Shown here piece after piece: positions 57,767-64,000 of a DNA stretch of 64,000 nt (position 1 is the first letter of the stretch; each line of letters opens with the position of its first letter). A program made the translations under genes and the position numbers. The notes under the pieces are model-generated. The model saw only the letters and a program-made list of their open reading frames with translations. It did not search any database and was not told the origin of the DNA. Origin of the DNA: Lomentospora prolificans (Eukaryota; Ascomycota; Sordariomycetes; Microascales; Microascaceae); NCBI GenBank assembly GCA_029532625.1, contig JARFXM010000009.1, positions 2,294,001-2,358,000 on the forward strand, written 5' to 3'.

Positions 57767-60700
57767 GCTATAACTCCGAATTCGACGCCATTGAGTAGTT
57801 GTGCCGTCGAGGGTCTCGGTCTCGCCATGACTTCATCCTATCTTGTTCTTGTCAGTCAACGTGTCAAAAATGGGAGAAGACGCTAAAGAGGAAGGTACGA
57901 AGTATAAAGAAGTCAACTTGAAAGAACACGACCGATCCCGAAATGAAAGCAACCATCAAGGCACGCATAAAAAAACACTTCGGACCGATACCAGCCAAAG
58001 GGGATCTTGAACGCAGGTTATCTTGGCATGTAGATACACTAGACATCATTGCGCAACAATTCTCTCCCAACCACAAGCTCAGGATCGTAATCCCTCATGA
58101 CCTTAGTCCCCTGATGGTCAACACCTAGGTGAATGCTCAGATCTCGAGATGGTTGGCTCATCTCACTGGAAATACGATCGACGTCACAAACGCTCATGCG
58201 CAGGCATATTCGCCCGAGATCTTTTAGATCCATGGATATCGACTCGGAATTGCAAGTTAGCCTTAATTCCCCCAGGGTCCACCAGGCCAGCAACTGTTCT
58301 GGCATATTGCAGACGTGCGGTTGGCGTGTTATTTCGGGGAATAACATCACTAAAAGGAAGGTGGTTGTTCGGCGCCGGTGCGATTCCAGGTCCGACTCTA
58401 TTTCGTTCCAATGAACAGATCAAGAACAGATGGCATTTGCGCACGGGTTCGTGGGGATGGGAACACAAGAAACCCCAGCATGGTGCCACCGAGCCAAGGA
58501 TCTAGGGCCCAGAGAGTCGGGAGCCCAGTGAGTAAATCTCCACTTTCATCTTAAATAATGGGCGAACAACGACCCATGATGGAGCTTGTCTCTCATATGG
58601 TGTAACGACGCGAGCAGAACTACTGCGCGTATGTAACAATGGTGCGTGATATGTGGGTGTTCAATTTGCGAAGTGCGCCGTCATCACGTTCCGCGCAACT
58701 GTCCCCGCCCTCCTGGTCGTTGTGTCCCCGACCCCGGTCCGGGCCAGTGCGCCCCTGGGTCCCCTTCATTTCGGCTCTCCTCCTTACTCGCCTTTCTCTA
58801 TTAAGTACTGAGTCGTTCTAGGAACGTTCCAACGGAGGCGGATCCTATTCAAGATTTCACATCCCGGCGTTGAAGATGATCTACTGCGTGCGACTGTGGC
58901 GGAGACGGCCTGCTCTCGTTAAGCGTCAGGTGGAGCTTCCTCTGAGCAATTGACAGTGGCTGAGGAAGCGGATCATTCATGCGCGCTGTTGTTTTTCACG
59001 CACGCTCCACACGATCCTCTCCGATCTACTACGTTGTGGGGTGTGATTTTCGAGACGCCATTAGTGCAACGGCTAAGAGCTATGAATGGTTTATCGCGAT
59101 CTGATCACTCCCGCTGCTTAGCATTCATGATCAACGGGCCTAAACACGGAAACTATAGCTTTTAAGGTCTCAGGACAGAACAGAAGGGCCAATTTTCTGG
59201 TTGGCGTGCTTTTAGCCTCAGTCTTGTTGCGTTTTACGTTGTCTGACATGGAGCCCGAACTACCGTCGGGTCAAATACATGAAAGTATTTACTGAGGGTT
59301 CTGATGAGGGTATCTTACGTTTCTAATAGTGCCAGACTCTGCGTGAGATTTTGTTCTTCTTCTTTTCTCCTCATGTCATTTCGCGCGGTCTGGGATCTAG
59401 AGTCGGCGCCATAAACAGCCGGTCGAGAGCTTCAACCTAATAGGGACCGTCCTTCCCTCAAAATAGACCCTTTGGCGAGCGGCAGTTCATCCGGAGCCGA
59501 AATGAAGGCTCTATCGGGAGTGGCAAGCCATGTTTAAATTATGGACACCAGCGGGCCGTCCTGGAGACGCAATTGGGCAAGTTCTCGAATGTGGTGTAAA
59601 TTAAACCCTCACGACGATTTGGATGGGCTCCAGCGGTTAAGAGGGGAAAATAAGGGAATTGAGGAGACAATTTCTGGGTAGGATATTTTTGATATATTGC
59701 CCAAGACCAGGTTGTAGTGGATTCGACTGGGCCACGTCGACGAATATGTGATGGGAACTCCTTTCCTCTGACCTCGGGTTGGCCTGTCTTCTGGTCGCAA
59801 TTTGGCAGCCGGCTGGTAGTACCGACAATGGGGCTGGCATCGGGACGAATGCACTGGATAGACATCAGCTGGCATTGGAAGTATTGTTGGCAGCCCCCAA
59901 AAAATGAACATGGCCAGACCCACGTCTCATCAGGCCAGCCCAAACAGCTGGCACCGGCCACGGGATCGAGCCTGTGTCCAAACATTTGAAGCCCTGGATT
60001 GAGGCCACATAAGCGAGCGAGGCCAGATTCTCGGCCCCGATCACGCTCCACGTGTCGGTGGACTATCGGTCAACAACTCGCGACGTGCGCTTAGAAACAA
60101 AAACGCAAATAGCGGAAAGACGGTCAAAGAGGGGAAATGGAAGGCGGGCTCTTCTTGGCGCTGAAGAAAAGCGGGACAAAAAATAGCAGGCAGCAGAACA
60201 AACTAAGAAGCCTGACCCCATCCCACAAATGTTTCAACCGGTGCTGGGGAGGTGACCGACTGGCCATGGCTAAATTGAGATGAATCTGTTGATGCAACAG
60301 ATAGGCGCACACCTTGTGACTGGATGTGCTTCCATAATTGCAGACTACGCGGCCGCTGTCAATTGCTTTTTGCTCCTCGGTGGCCGTCACCTTTCGATAG
60401 TTTAATCCCGACCGCCGGTTCGCCTCGAGCAAGAGGGCGCGCGCGGCAAGGCCCGGGGAAGTCGCAGCCGCCAGAAGCCCATGGAAAACATTTCACATTT
60501 CAGGATCCATCGACAAATGAGAGAAAAAAAATCCCGATATCACAAAAGGCCGCCGCTAGTTTCGCGCTGTCTTTTCGAGCAAGCAGTTCTAGAATCCGAC
60601 TGGTTGCGATGAGTTTGCGCGCCCCCGTTGTGACAAGAAGCCGTTCCTTGCAGTGGCTGTCTGCCTTTCTGACCATTGGGGAATAGTCCAGACTCTTGGG

Positions 60701-62620
60701 AGTGTGCCCGGCGAGCCGGAATTCACATCGGTGGCTTTTGGGTTTTAGTTCGGATTTTGGCTGGCCTCTTGCCAATTCAGCTCTTGCTTGCCCTTTTGGG
60801 CTTGGGCCCCAGATGAGTAAGGACAGGTCAGTTGCACCCCTGACTTCAGACAGATCGCGTTTCACCATGGTGGAGTTGACAGGGGATCCCGCATCCACGA
60901 TCCCGGGCTCCGGATGCAGGGGTTAGGACAACAGTGCAACGCAACGGGCCTAGCCAAAATAAGTCTTTCCCTTTACGGAAAAGCTTCTTTTGCAGGCCCA
61001 CGCCCAGGCCGGCGATCATGGCCAGCTGCCTCTCGCTTACTAGTAGTCCGTTCACATGTAAGTCACTGCCGCCACCCAAACCATCACCAAGTGATCAGAA
61101 AAGGAGGGGGGGATGATTCAGGTCTGCGAATGGACTCGACCGAGCATGCGCCTTGTTGCTCTTCTGCTGGGAGCTTAGACGCTGAGTGCGCCAGGTGCTT
61201 CACACACAACTCATCACCTTGCGCCCGACACAGGGTTGGGTTGGGATGACAGTTTGAAATCAGGGGTTTTTCCCCAGATGACCAGTTGGCAGCCACGAGG
61301 GGACGGGGCGTGGCCAGGCGCAACGTGAAGGGGAATATTTCAGGAGATGGCATTTTAACCAAAAGACAGGATATGTTGAGTATACAGTGCCAGGCACTGC
61401 ATCTCACATAGAAAAAAATAAATCCCCAATCATGATCGGAGGCAAAAGCTAGACGAGAGAACACAATAAAGTCAATCAATCATTTTCGCCGCCCTTAGTG
61501 CACCATTTTCCATCTTTCTTGGTGACAGTGCTACAGGAGAATTATTGTGCTAGCACGGGAGGGAGAAAGTTAGGCCACGCCGCGCTCTGGGCGAGCCCAA
61601 AGTGCCATGCCCCCTCGGCTAGCGACTGCCGAGAGGGGCAACGGGGACGAGTGGATGGAGTTTTCTGTGATCCTCTCTTAACGAGTGCGACGTCAATACA
61701 CCAGAGTACTCTATCGATAACGCGCAACCTTCTGCACGTTAAATGGTATCCAAAACTCCACATTTAGCGGCGAGGAACTTGGACGGCCAGAAGGAATGAA
61801 TTCATCCTGTCAGCCCCATGGAAGCAAAGAAGGGGTGAAAATTCTTCAAGTTTTGACCGGAAACGGCCCGGGCGAGCAGAACCCTCAGACCTTCCTTTGG
61901 CACCAACAAATCAATATCAACTTGTTCTGTGTACTCTTCGACAATATCAAAGCGGACAAGGATATGGTAACACCAACAGGTCAGTTGGCTAAGAATTCCC
62001 ACGAACGGTGGGCTGTGATAGAGTTAAAATCAATCACTTTGAAGATTATGTCGGCATTAAGACGGTGTCGAAACATTTCGCATTAGATGAATGCGACTCT
62101 CGGGACGGTTTGACGTATCGTTGTTTCTCTGTCGATTGCATTTGATGTAATGAATCGTGTGGAATGGATTTGAGGCCTCCCTCATCATCGTCAACGTCTG
62201 CCTGCCCTCGAAGTCTCATCTTGCAGTGGCTATGGATTCGATCAAGGAATAAATGCATACCTTGCAGGGCATTTTCACGCTATTTACCGGGCTGTCAACC
62301 GGAGGATGGGTCAACTTGAACTCAAACCCAGCGCGAGGTCCAGGGTCTGTGGCCAGCTAGGTGCTCTGTACGAAGGTACGTGTCTGCCACTTTTCTCAAC
62401 TGTACATCGCTAACATTGAATGCATGCAAAGAGCAACCCCCTCTGTTGGGAATTGCGCAATCCCCAGCCAAGTATGCTGACACTATAGCCAGGAGTTACC
62501 TTTCTGACTTTTGTTTTTGTGTCCCAATTTTGTTCATGCAACTGCATTTCGAACAAAACAGAAGAGTTGATGGATGTTTCGACGTACTGTGTGTCGTGAA
62601 AAATCCATTGGTTGGTGTGC

Positions 62621-62643
62621 GTGTGTGTGTGTGTGTGTGTGTG
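62621..62643. repeat. (GT)n microsatellite, about 11 units
   Basis: An uninterrupted GT run, just downstream of a shorter GTGTGC stretch. Confidence 0.9.
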
Positions 62644-63321
62644 GACAAGACCAAAGTTCCCAGTTCCCAGTTCCGTTCCCAGCTCCAGCCCCGCCAAAAT
62701 ACGTGGAAATCCAGTCGCACGGAGTACAAGCCTGATGCAGAGCATTTTCATCACAAGCAAGTGATCCGATCGCTTTTCCTTTCCCGCAAATCGACACCGA
62801 GAGATCTCATTTTGGCCGTCGGAATATGCTACCCCTTTGGAAATCCATCCATAGTGGGCTCCACACGAGAAAGGTTCGACGGAACCATGTACGCAAATGA
62901 ATGCAAGGATCACACCGATGGCGGCGCATTCGCCGACAATCTCGGACGGAGAAGTCCTCGGGTTCATGTCTACAAGTAAGAACGTGCTGTACCAGAAGGG
63001 TATGCCAGCCTCCTTCGACATCCTGTAATACCATGACAATGCACACGTCACTCTTCGACAACACAAGCTACGAAAGAGTCGAGGAAACCCCGGCGCGAAG
63101 AAAACCCTTGCAAAGTCAAAAAGGAAGAAACCCCGAAAAATGCGCCCCGTAGTCATGGCCATTTGCTTTGGCGGCCTGTCACTGTCATAGTCAGCCATCC
63201 CCCATCATTCGTCTAAATCCCCGCTTCGGGCGTCTCGGCGGGCGAAGGAATCCAGATGACCCAAGGCAAGGAAAGCACGGAACGAGTGTGGCTGGGTGGA
63301 CAGGGCAAAAGCAGCAACTCA

Positions 63322-63360
63322 GCAAGCTGAGTGGCCGCACGCATGATGCAAGCTGAGTGG
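63322..63360. repeat. 13-bp direct repeat GCAAGCTGAGTGG
   Basis: Two perfect copies at 63322-63334 and 63348-63360, 26 bp apart, in non-coding DNA. Confidence 0.8.
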
Positions 63361-64000
63361 GGAACAGACGTCGCTCACTGGATGAAGGGTGTCTTTTTCA
63401 CCTTCTAGGTTGCGTCTAATGCCCCTGACACTCGAAAGAATTCCATCACCATTGGCTCGGAGGCGACGACCCATCGAGAGTATGTCGGGATGCACCCAGG
63501 CGCTATTGACTTGAACTCCGAGGAAGAGAACCGAACCAGATCAGGTTCGTCGCGGCCTCTCGACTGTGATTGGAGTGTCCTGGTCGTCAGGTTTGAAACA
63601 TTTTCATCAAATGAGTAAACGCTGGTCCAGGAATGACCTCAGGAGGTGTTTAGGTTGGAACTAGAATCGCTTGATGGGTGTCTTCTTCCTCACTTCCACT
63701 CCGGTGAAGGATTCGGATCACGGCACCTTGCTCCCTCTTTTCTTCCTTGGTTGTGGAGAGAGTCGTATACGGTAGACGCCAGCAGTGTTCCGCGCCCCGG
63801 CGATCCACCACAACCACCTACGCCCATGTCCCGCCAGCCGCATTGACAGTGGTAGCCGTGGTAGGCAAAGGAACGTGCTTGCTGACTTCGAAGGCCTGGC
63901 ACCCCGGCCTGCCAGGCAGAACACGCCGCACGTTTGGGCTTCTGCTAGATTCATCCGGCCGCATCTTTGGTGTCTTTTCAGACTCAGGTGAAGGGCATCA

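Larger units (their letters stand above)
57767..64000. other. Gene-poor region of 6.2 kb at the right end
   Basis: No convincing gene. The longest frame (62410-63198 minus, 262 codons, true ATG) has no recognisable domain and reads through a GT microsatellite as Thr-His repeats. Short direct repeats occur near 63322. No tRNA, rRNA or transposon ORF was recognised. A gene could begin beyond the right edge, with only regulatory DNA here. Confidence 0.45.

Noticed and set aside
61236..61250. TTGGGTTGGG as a telomere relic
   Set aside because: Only two units and no array; chance.

Overview
The window is nuclear DNA of a filamentous ascomycete (Pezizomycotina), most likely a Sordariomycete. The evidence is short introns (about 50-110 nt) with GTAAGT or GTATGT donors, CTAAC/CTGAC-like branch sites and TAG/CAG acceptors, monocistronic genes on both strands, and protein variants typical of filamentous fungi (the septin, the AflY/HypA-like oxidoreductase, a Bur1 kinase with an RD/RS tail). 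All exon coordinates were read by eye from splice consensus, reading-frame continuity and family motifs. I found no tRNA, rRNA, CRISPR array or intact transposon.

Layout. 0-8 kb is dense: POP8 (-) and SPT4 (+) diverge, SPT4 converges on KIN17 (-), then comes a hypothetical gene (-) split by an in-frame TAG, diverging from YJU2 (+), then a 75-aa conserved-looking small protein (-). 7.9-17.2 kb is a gene-poor 9.3-kb stretch with a T31 tract joined to a G-quadruplex motif, a perfect 13-bp inverted repeat and several short direct repeats. 17.2-18.1 kb holds a secreted, probably GPI-anchored PEBP-like gene with an apparent frameshift in a C7 run. 19.3-23.5 kb is a nine-exon USP7/Ubp15-type deubiquitinase (-). 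26.0-27.6 kb is a mitochondrial PDK/BCKDK-family kinase (+). 28.7-30.2 kb is a Cdc12/AspC-type septin (-), diverging from PWP2/UTP1 (+, 31.2-34.0 kb), which converges on a seven-exon AflY/HypA-like (DUF4243) oxidoreductase (-). 37.5-38.7 kb is a NAP/SET/Vps75-like histone chaperone (-), diverging from a small membrane protein with a 15-nt exon (+). 41.3-43.2 kb is a BUR1/CDK9 kinase (-). 44.3-56.2 kb is the giant TRA1 gene (-), diverging from an AIG2-like gamma-glutamylcyclotransferase-fold gene (+) with an 8-nt exon. The last 6.2 kb has no supportable gene.

How the genes fit together. Most are housekeeping and several act on transcription, chromatin or RNA: Spt4 (elongation), Bur1/Cdk9 (whose known substrate is Spt5, partner of Spt4), Tra1 (SAGA/NuA4), a NAP-family chaperone, Yju2 (splicing), Pop8 (RNase P/MRP), Pwp2 (pre-rRNA processing) and Kin17. 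There is no operon logic here, and the co-location may be chance.

The most interesting signals are at gene-structure level: the 8-nt microexon that supplies the conserved YGTL loop of the AIG2-like protein; an in-frame UAG inside an otherwise continuous gene (candidate for Sordariomycete A-to-I stop editing, a missed intron, or an error); stop-free introns whose length is a multiple of three in TRA1 and the NAP gene; and the poly-T/G4 element.
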